Assembly (NCBI RefSeq): GCF_031582905.1
Contig: NZ_CP133990.1
Location: forward strand, 868,001-932,000
Source: Pengzhenrongella sp031582905
Lineage (GTDB): Bacteria > Actinomycetota > Actinomycetes > Actinomycetales > Cellulomonadaceae
DNA: 64,000 nucleotides
Direction: 5' to 3'
Below, piece by piece: positions 56,046 through 64,000 of the stretch; positions within the stretch are counted from its first letter, which is position 1; each line of letters begins with the position of its first letter. The notes beneath the pieces are model-generated. The model was not told the DNA's origin and ran no database searches. It saw only the letters and a program-made list of their open reading frames with translations. A program made the translations under genes and the position numbers.

Positions 56046-56087
56046 ACCTGTGCTGAACACGCGTATAGCGTGCTGTACGTGCGTTCA
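56042..56087 (+). promoter_or_regulatory. TetR promoter with overlapping operator
   Basis: -35 TTGAAC at 56042-56047, 16-base spacer, -10 TATAGC at 56064-56069. The -35 box overlaps the TGA stop of the flavoprotein gene (56043-56045). TGAAC (56054-56058) and GTTCA (56083-56087) bracket the -10 box as an inverted repeat within the longer pair TGAACACGCG and CGTGCGTTCA. Transcription would start close to GTG 56079, giving a leaderless message. Layout fits TetR autorepression. Confidence 0.65.
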
Positions 56088-56771
56088 GCCAGTCCGTCCC
56101 GCCCGCCCCGTCAGGTCGCCGCCGACGACCTGACGACGCGCGCGCGCATCCGGGACGCCGCCGTGGCGCGGTTCGGGCGCGACGGGTTCGCCACGCCGCT
56201 GCGCACCATCGCCGCCGACGCCGGCGTCAGCGCCGGGCTGGTGATCCACCACTTCGGGACGAAGGACGGGCTGCGCGCGGAGTGCGACGCCCAGGTCCTC
56301 GCCGACATCCGCCACGCCAAGCACGAGAGCCTCGCCCAGGGCGGCGGCGGTCGCTTCCTGGAGTACCTGGCCACCGCCGAGCAGTTCGCCCCGACGTTCG
56401 GCTACGTCCTGCGCTCCCTGCAGCACGGCGGGCCGTTGGCCAAGGCCTTCGTCGACCACATGGTCGACGACGCCGTCGAGTACGTCGGTGCCGGCGTCGC
56501 GGCCGGCGTGATCGTCCCCAGCCGCGACGAGCGGGCCCGGGCGCGCTATCTCGTCCTGTCGTCCCTCGGCGCGACCCTCCTCCAGGCCGCCCTCGACCCG
56601 CCGGCGGACCCGGCGGACCTGGCGGGGGTCCTGCGCCGCCACTTCGACGCGATCGCCCTGCCCGCTCTCGAGCTCCACACCGAGGGCTTCCTCACCACGC
56701 GCCGGATGCTCGAGGACTACCTCGACTACGTCTCCGACCCGCCGGGTGCGCGCGACGAGGACGCTCGCTGA
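56079..56771 (+). CDS. TetR-family repressor of the downstream ABC exporter
   Basis: A 230-residue TetR protein. HTH at about 20-65: TRARIRDAAVARFGRDGFAT, TIAADAGVSAGLVIHHFGT, KDGLRAECDAQVL. The rest is the helical ligand-binding domain. The start is set at GTG 56079 because the -10 box (56064-56069) makes the GTG at 56070 too early for transcription. The gene is followed after 62 bases by an ABC-2 exporter pair on the same strand, the classic arrangement for drug-inducible export. Confidence 0.85.
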   Translation: MRSASPSRPPRQVAADDLTTRARIRDAAVARFGRDGFATPLRTIAADAGVSAGLVIHHFGTKDGLRAECDAQVLADIRHAKHESLAQGGGGRFLEYLATAEQFAPTFGYVLRSLQHGGPLAKAFVDHMVDDAVEYVGAGVAAGVIVPSRDERARARYLVLSSLGATLLQAALDPPADPADLAGVLRRHFDAIALPALELHTEGFLTTRRMLEDYLDYVSDPPGARDEDAR

Positions 56772-56833
56772 CACCTCGCCCCCGGGCGACACACCGCTCG
56801 ACCCGCACCACCCTTCGGTGAACGAGGCACGAC

Positions 56834-57799
56834 ATGACCACCACCACCCCGGGCGCCTCCGCGCCCGCCATCGACATCCACGGGCTGCACAAGGCGTTCG
56901 GCGCCGTGCGCGCCCTCGACGGTCTCGACCTGACCGTCGCCGCCGGCGAGGTCGCCGGCTTCCTCGGCCCCAACGGCGCCGGCAAGTCCACGACGCTGCG
57001 GGTGCTGCTCGGCCTCCTGCGCGCCGACGCCGGCACCGTGCGCCTGCTCGGCGGTGATCCGTGGGCGGACGCCGTCGCGCTGCACCGCCGGCTCGCCTAC
57101 GTGCCCGGCGACGTCAGCCTCTGGCCCAACCTCACCGGCGGCGAGGCGATCGACCTGATCACCCGCCTGCGCGGTCCGGTCGACCCCCGCCGCAAGAGCG
57201 AGCTGCTCGAGCGCTTCGAGCTCGACCCGACGAAGCGGTCGCGCACCCTGTCCAAGGGCAACCGTCAGAAGGTGGCGCTGGTCGCCGCGTTCGCCTCGGA
57301 GGTCGAGCTGCTCGTCCTGGACGAGCCGACGTCCGGCCTCGACCCGCTCATGGAGGCGGTGTTCACCGACCTCCTGCGTGAGTTGAAGTCCGAGGGACGG
57401 TCGGTGCTGCTGAGCAGCCACATCCTCCACGAGGTCGAGAAGGTGTGCGACACCGTCACCATCATCCGCGGCGGGCGCGCGGTCGAGTCCGGCACGCTGC
57501 ACGAGCTGCGGCACCTCACCCGGTCCACGGTCGACGTCGTCCTCGCCGGCCACCCGGGCGCGATCGCCGCGCTCCCCGGCGTGCACAACCTCGTGACGGA
57601 GCCCGACGCCCGGGGCACACGACTGCGCTTCGACGTGGACGACGACCGGATGAGCGGCGTCCTGCGCGCGCTCGGTGCCGTGGACGTGCACGGCTTCACG
57701 GCGACGCCGCCCTCGCTCGAGGAGCTCTTCATGCGCCACTACGGCGACGCCCTTGCGGACCGCGAGGACGTCCCGGCGGCCGCGGCAGGTGCGCGATGA
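56834..57799 (+). CDS. ABC exporter ATP-binding protein
   Basis: A 321-residue ATPase of the antibiotic-exporter (DrrA-like) class. Walker A GPNGAGKST at 45-53, Walker B LLVLDEPTSGLDPLME near 160, H-loop LLSSHILHEVEKV near 195. The signature is LSKGNRQKV instead of LSGGQ, a form common in this subfamily. The C-terminal 110 residues form the regulatory extension. Stop overlaps the permease start as ATGA. Under the TetR gene at 56079. Confidence 0.9.
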   Translation: MTTTTPGASAPAIDIHGLHKAFGAVRALDGLDLTVAAGEVAGFLGPNGAGKSTTLRVLLGLLRADAGTVRLLGGDPWADAVALHRRLAYVPGDVSLWPNLTGGEAIDLITRLRGPVDPRRKSELLERFELDPTKRSRTLSKGNRQKVALVAAFASEVELLVLDEPTSGLDPLMEAVFTDLLRELKSEGRSVLLSSHILHEVEKVCDTVTIIRGGRAVESGTLHELRHLTRSTVDVVLAGHPGAIAALPGVHNLVTEPDARGTRLRFDVDDDRMSGVLRALGAVDVHGFTATPPSLEELFMRHYGDALADREDVPAAAAGAR

Positions 57800-59472
57800 C
57801 CGCCACGACGACCGCCCCGCCGCGCGCCGTCCCGCACGGCGCGGGCGCCCCGCGAGCCGCCGCGGTGGACCTGACCGGCACCGGCACCCTGCTTCGGTTC
57901 GTCCTGCGCCGCGACCGGGTCCGGCTCGCGGTGTGGACCGGCTCCGTCACGGCCCTCTACGCGTACTTCGTCACCGCGCTCTCCGCGCTGTACACGACCG
58001 CCGAGGAGCGGCAGTCCCGGGCTGCCCTCATGGGCAGCCCGGTCAGCACCCTCATGGGCGGCCCCGGGTACGGCCTCGACGACTACACGATCGGGGCGAT
58101 GCTCTCCAACGAGCTCATCGGCTGGGTCGCGATCGCGGTCGCGCTCCTGGGCGTCCTGCAGGTCGTGCGCACGACCCGCGCCGAGGAGGAGAGCGGCCGC
58201 GCCGAGCTCGTCCGTGCGGGCGCCGTCGGCCGCCACGCGCCGGCTGCGGCGGCGTTCCTCGCCGTCCTCATCGCCGACGTCGCCATCGGGCTCCTCAGCG
58301 CGGCGGTGATGGTTGGCGGTGGGCTCGCCGTGGCGGACTCGCTCGCGGTCGGCCTTGCCACCACCCTCGTCGGCGTCGTGTTCGCCGCCGTCGGCGTCGT
58401 CGTCGCGCAGCTCACCGAGCACGCGCGCGCCGCGACCGGCCTGGGCGTCGCCGTCCTCGGCGCCGCGTACATGGCCCGTGCGCTGGGGGACATGCAGCAG
58501 ACCCACGGCTCGTGGCTCTCGTGGACGTCACCGGTCGGCTGGGCGCAGCAGATGCGCGCCTTCGTCGACCTGCGCTGGTGGCCTCTCGCCCTGCACGTCG
58601 CTCTGGTCGCCGTGCTGCTGGTGGTGGGCACGCTCCTCGCGTCCCGCCGCGACGTCGGCGCGGGTCTGCTCGCCACCCGCCCGGGCCGGGCCGACGCCGC
58701 CCGGACCCTGCGGTCGCCGTTCGCGCTGGCCTGGCGGCAGCAGCGGGTCGCACTCCTGTGGTGGACGCTCGGGCTCGGCCTGCTGTGGACGGCGTCCGGC
58801 ACGTACGTCGAGGGCGTGGAGGAGATGTTCGCCGAGGTGTCGCGGACGAACCCCGAGCTGCTCGCCCTGTTCGGCGGACGCGACCAGCTCGTCGGGGGAT
58901 TCGTCGCGGTCATGATGCTGTTCGGGATGCTGCTCGCGGCGGGGTACGGCATCGCCGCGGTGCTGCGGGCGCGCAGCGAGGAGTCCGCCGGGCGCCTCGA
59001 GCCGGTGCTCGGCCTGCCGGTCTCGCGCACCCGGTGGTTCGCCGCCCAGGTCGGGGTGGCGGCGCTGGGCACGGCCGTCCTCGCCGTCACGACCGGCGGG
59101 ACGATCTGGCTCGGTGCGGTGCTCGTCGGCGTCGGCGACCCCGGCCCCGGCACGTTCGTCACCGCGGTGCTGGTGTACCTCCCCGGGCTCGCGGTGTACC
59201 TCGCCCTGACCGCGGCGCTGTACGCCTGGGTGCCGCGCGCCGCCGCGCCGCTGCCGTGGGTCCTGCTGACGCTCGGGTTCGTCGTGGGCGTCTTCGGTCC
59301 GCTGCTGGACGTGCCCGACGGCGTCGCGGCGGTCGACCCGTTCGACGCCGTCCCGCGCGTGCCGATCGAGGACGTCACCGCCGGACCGCTGCTCGCGCTG
59401 ACGGCGCTCGCGGCCGCCCTCGCCGTGCTCGCCGTCGTCGGCTTCCGGCGGCGGGACCTGCCCGCGGTGTGA
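57796..59472 (+). CDS. ABC-2 type exporter permease
   Basis: A 558-residue membrane subunit with two repeats of about six helices each, as in actinobacterial polyketide/antibiotic exporters. Between halves: WLSWTSPVGWAQQMRAFVDL near 240, WTLGLGLLWTASGTYVEGVE near 320. A cytoplasmic loop with AVLRARSEESAGRLEPVL near 390-407 matches the first-half RTTRAEEESGRAELVRAG, a conserved pair in this family. Starts at ATG 57796, coupled with the ATPase. Ligand unknown; likely a toxic small molecule sensed by the TetR. Confidence 0.88.
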   Translation: MTATTTAPPRAVPHGAGAPRAAAVDLTGTGTLLRFVLRRDRVRLAVWTGSVTALYAYFVTALSALYTTAEERQSRAALMGSPVSTLMGGPGYGLDDYTIGAMLSNELIGWVAIAVALLGVLQVVRTTRAEEESGRAELVRAGAVGRHAPAAAAFLAVLIADVAIGLLSAAVMVGGGLAVADSLAVGLATTLVGVVFAAVGVVVAQLTEHARAATGLGVAVLGAAYMARALGDMQQTHGSWLSWTSPVGWAQQMRAFVDLRWWPLALHVALVAVLLVVGTLLASRRDVGAGLLATRPGRADAARTLRSPFALAWRQQRVALLWWTLGLGLLWTASGTYVEGVEEMFAEVSRTNPELLALFGGRDQLVGGFVAVMMLFGMLLAAGYGIAAVLRARSEESAGRLEPVLGLPVSRTRWFAAQVGVAALGTAVLAVTTGGTIWLGAVLVGVGDPGPGTFVTAVLVYLPGLAVYLALTAALYAWVPRAAAPLPWVLLTLGFVVGVFGPLLDVPDGVAAVDPFDAVPRVPIEDVTAGPLLALTALAAALAVLAVVGFRRRDLPAV

Positions 59473-59525
59473 GGACCGGCTGCCCCGTCGGGCTGAGTTC
59501 GTGCCGCCCTCGGACGGGTGACGCC

Positions 59526-59541
59526 GCGGTCGGTGGACCGC
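59526..59541 (+). terminator. Candidate hairpin after the exporter operon
   Basis: GCGGTC (59526-59531) pairs with GACCGC (59536-59541) around GGTG, 54 bases past the permease stop. A further CCCTCG/CGAGGG hairpin is at 59571-59585 near the convergent gene's stop. Both are short, so only a weak call. Confidence 0.4.
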
Positions 59542-59587
59542 AGGGGAACGTCCGCCTCACCGGGAACGATCCCTCGGTTCGAGGGGC

Positions 59588-60589
59588 CTACAGCCCCGGT
59601 GCGCAGGGGCCCCGGCCGAGCGCGGCGAGGCCTGCGAGGTCGCCGGCCTGGAACGAGACGACGTCCGACGTGACGGGGTGCATCAGCTGGGTGCTGTCCT
59701 CGGTGTGCGCGAGCCCGACCAGGTGCCCCAGCTCGTGGCGGAGGATCGGGAGGTATGCCGGTTCGGCGGTCGTCGGGGGCTTCAAGAACACGTCGACGTC
59801 GAGGTACACGATTCCGGACACGTAGTGCATGGTTCCCGTTCGCGGGTCCACCGCCGACGTGGCCCCGCCGACGCCCGCGACGTCGCCCGCGAGGTCCGGG
59901 ACGGTCGCCGGGCCCGTCACGCCGATGAGGACCGGTGCCCAGCGGTCGCCGTACCGGTCGGGCTGGAAGGACTCACGGCTGTCCGCCGGGCCCTCCGTCG
60001 TGGCGCCATCGTCGACGAACGACAGCCCAGTTGCCGCGGAGAGCTCGGCGACGGCCCGGCCGACGTCGGCGGCGAAGGTCGGTGGCGCGCCCGTCGCGTC
60101 GACCACGTAGTGGATGGGACGACACGGCGACCACGTCACGGGGGCTTGTGCTCCGTCGGGCGTCTGCGTACCGCTGAACTCGTGACTGCCACCGGTCGCC
60201 GGCGGGACGGGTCCGGCGAGCACACGGGTTGCCTGCTCCTCGTACCCCGGGGCGGGAAATCTGCGGCTGCCGGCGGGCGGCAGCGGCCCACGCTGCGCCG
60301 TCCAGGCCCAGTCCTCGATCGCTCGACGGACACCGGCGCCGTGGTCGGGTGACAGCCCGACCACGACGACACCGGCTCCGACCAGGGTCGCGATGAGGGC
60401 GACGACGAACCCTCGCCGCACGATCGGGCGGCGCGGGTTCGCGACGGGTCGGCCCGCCCGATAGCCGACGGGGGACGCATGCTGGCGCCAGCCGTCCACC
60501 ACCCGGGAATGGCCGGTGGCCTCGTCGAGGACCCACTGCGGGACCCGGCCCGTCGGGGAACGGGGCAGGTCGTCGAGAGGCAGCGGCAC
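59588..60589 (-). CDS. Membrane-anchored matrixin-like metalloprotease
   Basis: A 333-residue type II membrane protein. A 60-residue cytosolic segment (PTGRVPQWVLDEATGHSRVV) precedes one helix (FVVALIATLVGAGVVVVGLS near 66-85), and the rest is outside. The catalytic motif RHELGHLVGLAHTEDSTQLM gives HExxHxxGxxH plus Met-turn, near 295. The metzincin pattern also includes IVYLDVDVFLKPPT. GTG 60589 is chosen as the first start before the conserved cytosolic segment; its ribosome site is poor. Related matrixin proteins in actinobacteria are of unknown substrate. Confidence 0.78.
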   Translation of the reverse strand: MPLPLDDLPRSPTGRVPQWVLDEATGHSRVVDGWRQHASPVGYRAGRPVANPRRPIVRRGFVVALIATLVGAGVVVVGLSPDHGAGVRRAIEDWAWTAQRGPLPPAGSRRFPAPGYEEQATRVLAGPVPPATGGSHEFSGTQTPDGAQAPVTWSPCRPIHYVVDATGAPPTFAADVGRAVAELSAATGLSFVDDGATTEGPADSRESFQPDRYGDRWAPVLIGVTGPATVPDLAGDVAGVGGATSAVDPRTGTMHYVSGIVYLDVDVFLKPPTTAEPAYLPILRHELGHLVGLAHTEDSTQLMHPVTSDVVSFQAGDLAGLAALGRGPCAPGL

Positions 60590-60689
60590 ATCGGCCCATC
60601 GGCTCGGCGCGGTGCCGCGATGAGAGACGGCCGGCCCGCGACCGGCAGCAGCACTCGAACGGTCGTGCGTCCGGCGGCGCCTGACGCGC

Positions 60690-61770
60690 TCAGGGCGTGA
60701 CCGGCACCCCCGTGCGTGCGGACCGGTAGACGGCCTGCACGAGCTCGACCGCGTGCCGGCCCTCGACCCCGTCGACGAGCGGCCGCCTGCCTGCCGCGGC
60801 TGCCGTGATGAAGTCGGCGAGCTGCGCGCTGTGCGCCTGACCCCACCCGTCGGGCCCGGGCTCCTCGGCCGCCTCCAGCGTGGCCTCATCGACCGCGGCG
60901 GTCGCCGCGCGGGTGCCGCCGGTCGCGATCTGGACGGCGTGCGCGTTCGCGCTCTCGCCACCGCTCGTCCTGCCGTCGACGGTCGCCAGCGTGGCGAGGC
61001 GGTCGCCCTCGATCGACGCGCCGCCACCGGTCCCGTACACCGACAGCGTCGCGGGGAAGCCGGGGTACGCGCTCGTGGTCGCCATGAGGGTGCCGACCGC
61101 GCCGTTCGCGAACTGCAGGGTCGCGCAGACGACGTCCTCGACCTCGATGCGCTCGTGGGTCGCCGTCCGCGCGGTGGCGTACACGGAGGTCACCGGGCCG
61201 CAGATCCACCGCAGCAGGTCCAGGGTGTGCACGCCCTGGTTCATCAGCGCGCCGCCACCGTCCAGCGCGTACGTGCCGCGCCACTCGCCCGAGTCGTAGT
61301 ACTCCTGCGTCCGGTACCACGGCACCCGCGCCTCGGCCAGGACGAGGCGGCCGAGGTCGCCGTCGTCGAGCGCGGCCTTGACCACCTGCGACGCGGCGTC
61401 GAAGCGGTGCTGGGAGATCACGGCGAGCGTCGCGCCCGACTGCGCCTGCGCGGCGAGCAGGCGGTCGCACGCCTTCAGGGTCACCTCCATCGGCTTCTCG
61501 ACGACGACGTGCTTGCCGGCGAGCAGCGCCGGCACGCCGACCTCCGCGTGCAGACCGCTGGGCGTGCAGACCGTGACGGCGTCGATGGCCGGGTCGGCGA
61601 GCACGTCGGCGTACGGCGTGGCAGTCAGCCCGAACTCGGCGGCGAGCGCCTCGGCGCGCTCGGGGACGACGTCGGAGCAGGCGACGAGCTCGGCCTGGCC
61701 ACCGAGCGTCGCGCAGCGCGCGGACATGGGTGGGGGCGATGACGCCGCAGCCGACCAGGGCGAACCTCAT
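60690..61770 (-). CDS. Gfo/Idh/MocA family oxidoreductase, frameshifted near the N-terminus
   Basis: About 359 residues. The start at 61770 reads RFALVGCGVIAPTHVRAL (Rossmann dinucleotide motif), and the remaining protein continues in another frame with LGGQAELVACSDVVPERAEA. The frame change lies between about 61690 and 61735 and could be one extra base or two lost. Further signatures: VVVEKPMEVTLKACDRLLAA near 92, AEARVPWYRTQEYYDSGEWR near 145, GALMNQGVHTLDLLRWICGP near 170. A TAGCGT -10 (minus strand, 61880-61885) lies about 110 bases upstream. Monocistronic; sugar substrate unknown. Confidence 0.82.
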
Positions 61771-61992
61771 CGGGCCGACCTCGCAGCGGACGGACGGGAC
61801 AGGACGCGGTCGGGCACGGATCTCCTCGGGGTGGCGGGACGACGGCGCGCACCGGCGGTGGTGCCGCGCCGCACCCGTGACGCTAGGGCGCCGCGCCGAC
61901 GTGCGCCCGTCCGGCGCGCCGGGAACCCCTGGGCGTACTCACCAGTAGGTGGTAGGACGAGATCCCGCGCCACCTCGCCCCAGGAGCCCCCC

Positions 61993-63774
61993 ATGCGCTC
62001 GTCCCGGCAGCCCGCAGCACTCGGCGCACTCGCCGCCGTCGTCCTCGTCCTCGCGACCGGCACGGCGCCGGCCGCGGCCGTCCGCACCGAGGACAAGGTC
62101 CCGGTCGCCGTCGGCACCGGCGGGGCGGTCGCCACCGTCGACGCGGAGGCCACCGCCGCCGGCCTCCAGGTCCTGCGGCGGGGCGGCAACGCGGTGGACG
62201 CCGCCGTCGCGGCCGCCGCGACCCTGGGCGTCACCGAGCCGTACTCGGCCGGCATCGGCGGGGGCGGGTTCTTCGTGTACTTCGACGCCGCGACCGGGCA
62301 GGTGCACACCATCGACGGCCGCGAGACCGCGCCGTTGACGATGGGCCCCGACGCGTTCGTCGAGGACGGCGCGCCGATCCCGTTCGGCGAGGCCGTCACC
62401 TCGGGCCTGTCGGCCGGCGTGCCCGGCACCCCGGCGACGTGGGCGACCGCGCTCGAGCGGTGGGGGACCATGAACCTGCGCCAGGCGCTGCACCCCGCGA
62501 TCGCGGTCGCGCGCCGCGGGTTCGTCGTCGACCAGACCTTCGCCGACCAGACGGCGGCCAACGCCGACCGCTTCGCCGCCTTCACGTCCACGGCCGAGCT
62601 CTTCCTGCCCGGTGGCGCCCCGCCCGAGGTCGGCTCGGTGTTCCGCAACCGCGACCTCGCCGACACCTACCGGCTGATCGCCAAGGACGGCGTCCAGGCG
62701 CTGTACACCGGTGAGCTCGCCCAGGAGATCGTCGACACGGTCCAGTCGCCGCCCACCGTCCCGGGCACCACGCTGACCGTCCGCCCCGGGCTCATGCAGC
62801 TCGGCGACCTGGCCGCCTACACCGCCCCGCTGCGCGAGCCGACGCACGTGAGCTACCGCGGGCTCGACGTGTACGGGATGGCACCGCCGTCGTCCGGCGG
62901 GTCGACCGTGGGGGAGGCGCTGAACATCCTGGAGACGGTCGACGTCGGTGCGCTGAGCCGGACGCAGGCCCTGCACCACTACCTCGAGGCGAGCGCGCTC
63001 GCCTTCGCCGACCGCAACCGGTACGTCGGCGACAGCGACGTCGTCGACGTCCCGCTCGGCGAGCTGCTCTCCGACGACTTCGCCGCCGAACGGGCGTGCC
63101 TCATCGGCGAGGCCGCGGCGCCCAAGCCGGTCCCCGCCGGCAGCCCGGACGGCGAGTACGCCCCGTGCGACCCCGCGCCGGCCGGTCCCGGCACCGACGC
63201 CGGGGACGGCGAGGGGCTGTCCACGACGCACCTGACCACCGCGGACCGGTGGGGCAACGTGGTCGCCTACACGCTGACCATCGAGTCGACCGGCGGCAAC
63301 GGCATCGTCGTGCCGGACCGCGGCTTCCTGCTCAACAACGAGCTGACCGACTTCAACTTCACCGACGGCCAGGGCGGCGCCGACCCCAACCTGCCCGGCC
63401 CCGGCAAGCGACCGCGCAGCTCCATGGCGCCGACCATCGTGCTCGACGACGGCCGTCCGGTCCTCGCGGTCGGCACGCCGGGGGGCTCGACGATCATCAC
63501 GACCGTCCTGCAGGTGCTGGTCAACCGCCTCGACCTCGGCATGACCCTGCCCGAGGCGATCGCCGCTCCCCGGGCCACGCAGCGCAACACCGCGAGCGTG
63601 CAGGCCGAGCCGACGTTCCCCCGGACCGACCTCGAGGCGCTCGGGCACACGTTCGCGGACAACCCGGAGATCGGCGCCGCCACCGGCATCGAGCTCACCC
63701 CGGACGGCTTCGTCGCCGCCGCCGAGCCCGTACGGCGCGGTGGGGGCAGCGCGGGCGTGGTGGACGCCGGTTAG
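61993..63774 (+). CDS. ggt: Gamma-glutamyltransferase
   Basis: A 593-residue exported gamma-glutamyltransferase, which cleaves glutathione and other gamma-glutamyl compounds. Signal peptide 1-29 (ends TAPAAA). The large subunit contains RRGGNAVDAAVAAAATLGVT near 58, EPYSAGIGGGGFFVYF, and the DGRETAP arginine motif near 115. Self-cleavage before the catalytic Thr411 in EGLSTTHLTTADRWGN yields the small subunit, which carries LLNNELTDFNF (near 455) and RPRSSMAPTIVLD near 475. ATG 61993 follows AGGAGC. Its stop overlaps the convergent EamA gene by 4 bases. Monocistronic. Confidence 0.93.
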   Translation: MRSSRQPAALGALAAVVLVLATGTAPAAAVRTEDKVPVAVGTGGAVATVDAEATAAGLQVLRRGGNAVDAAVAAAATLGVTEPYSAGIGGGGFFVYFDAATGQVHTIDGRETAPLTMGPDAFVEDGAPIPFGEAVTSGLSAGVPGTPATWATALERWGTMNLRQALHPAIAVARRGFVVDQTFADQTAANADRFAAFTSTAELFLPGGAPPEVGSVFRNRDLADTYRLIAKDGVQALYTGELAQEIVDTVQSPPTVPGTTLTVRPGLMQLGDLAAYTAPLREPTHVSYRGLDVYGMAPPSSGGSTVGEALNILETVDVGALSRTQALHHYLEASALAFADRNRYVGDSDVVDVPLGELLSDDFAAERACLIGEAAAPKPVPAGSPDGEYAPCDPAPAGPGTDAGDGEGLSTTHLTTADRWGNVVAYTLTIESTGGNGIVVPDRGFLLNNELTDFNFTDGQGGADPNLPGPGKRPRSSMAPTIVLDDGRPVLAVGTPGGSTIITTVLQVLVNRLDLGMTLPEAIAAPRATQRNTASVQAEPTFPRTDLEALGHTFADNPEIGAATGIELTPDGFVAAAEPVRRGGGSAGVVDAG

Positions 63775-64000
63775 CCCTCCGCCGGACGGGCCGCGGCCCG
63801 CAGCCTGCGCCCGCCCGAGGACGACAGCGCACCCACCACGCCGGCCACGGACACCACGCCGCCGAGCACGTGGAGGGCGGTGATGCGCTCACCGAGCAGC
63901 AGCCAGGCCAGGGCGCCGGAGATGAACGGGACGGCCAGCTGCACGACCGGCGGGATGTTCGCCGCGACCCGGCTGAGCGGGTACGTCGACAGGAAGTGCC
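63771..64000 (-). CDS. EamA-family transporter, C-terminal part
   Basis: Runs off the right edge; 75 residues are visible. The last two helices of a drug/metabolite (EamA, DMT) transporter are readable: PVVQLAVPFISGALAWLLLG, ER, then ITALHVLGGVVSVAGVVGAL and a basic tail. The TAA at 63771-63773 overlaps the ggt stop. Substrate not determinable. Confidence 0.75.
   Translation of the reverse strand, partial: HFLSTYPLSRVAANIPPVVQLAVPFISGALAWLLLGERITALHVLGGVVSVAGVVGALSSSGGRRLRAAARPAEG

Overview
This 64 kb window is very GC-rich chromosomal DNA from an actinomycete. The evidence is strong G/C bias at third codon positions, frequent GTG starts, many ATGA/GTGA gene overlaps, TAGCGT-like -10 boxes and several apparently leaderless genes. 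The gene content (MalT-like LuxR regulators, tandem-domain Lrp, FeS photolyase, TetR plus ABC-2 exporter, DUF4862, DUF2252) fits a soil-type Micrococcales member, possibly Cellulomonadaceae-like, but nothing here fixes the genus. I see no rRNA, tRNA, CRISPR array, insertion sequence or prophage.

A dominant technical feature is about 30 reading-frame breaks in about 19 otherwise conserved genes. Almost all are explained by one missing base (once two) in a short G or C run, and in every case I counted, the repaired length is a whole number of codons. I therefore annotate these genes as single loci across the breaks and give the break positions. I think most are assembly errors, not true pseudogenes. 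Genuine decay is likelier for the NERD-helicase remnant (6.4-7.0 kb), the ABC-2 permease remnant (8.0-8.8 kb) and an alpha/beta hydrolase tail (13.0-13.2 kb).

Layout: 0-5 kb, a three-gene operon (small protein, DUF4386 membrane protein, oxidoreductase) next to a MalT-type regulator, with a dyad/direct-repeat operator candidate between them. 5-9.5 kb, membrane protein, decayed fragments, a SodC-like secreted protein and a methyltransferase. 9.6-16 kb, ThuA plus Gfo/Idh/MocA pair, MerR regulator, Ca/Na exchanger, pseudouridine synthase. 16.4-23 kb, secreted M28 aminopeptidase, FeS-type photolyase, VapBC, a propeller-like repeat protein. 23-30.9 kb, a six-gene nitrogen-scavenging operon (isochorismatase-family hydrolase, ABC importer of the SsuABC/NMT1 type, MFS transporter, amidase) divergent from a GntR regulator. 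30.9-34.2 kb, YefM-RelE, a pRiA4b ORF-3-like protein, an oxidoreductase. 34.2-45.3 kb, an eight-gene peptide-use operon (M19 dipeptidase, peptide-binding lipoprotein, DppB, DppC, M24 peptidase, alpha/beta hydrolase, tandem Lrp, alcohol dehydrogenase) divergent from a single-chain DppD-DppF ATPase. 45.4-49 kb, DUF2252 protein and a secreted metzincin-like protease. 49-54.3 kb, a sugar locus (ROK kinase, SIS protein, DeoR, an oxidoreductase with an added winged-helix tail, DUF4862). 54.6-59.5 kb, a berberine-bridge-type flavoprotein followed by a TetR-controlled ABC-2 exporter. 59.6-64 kb, a membrane-anchored matrixin-like protease, another Gfo/Idh/MocA protein, gamma-glutamyltransferase and the edge of an EamA transporter.

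The most system-like parts are the two nutrient operons (23-30 and 34-45 kb) and the sugar locus at 49-54 kb. Each has transport and/or catabolic genes, a dedicated regulator and a visible operator candidate.
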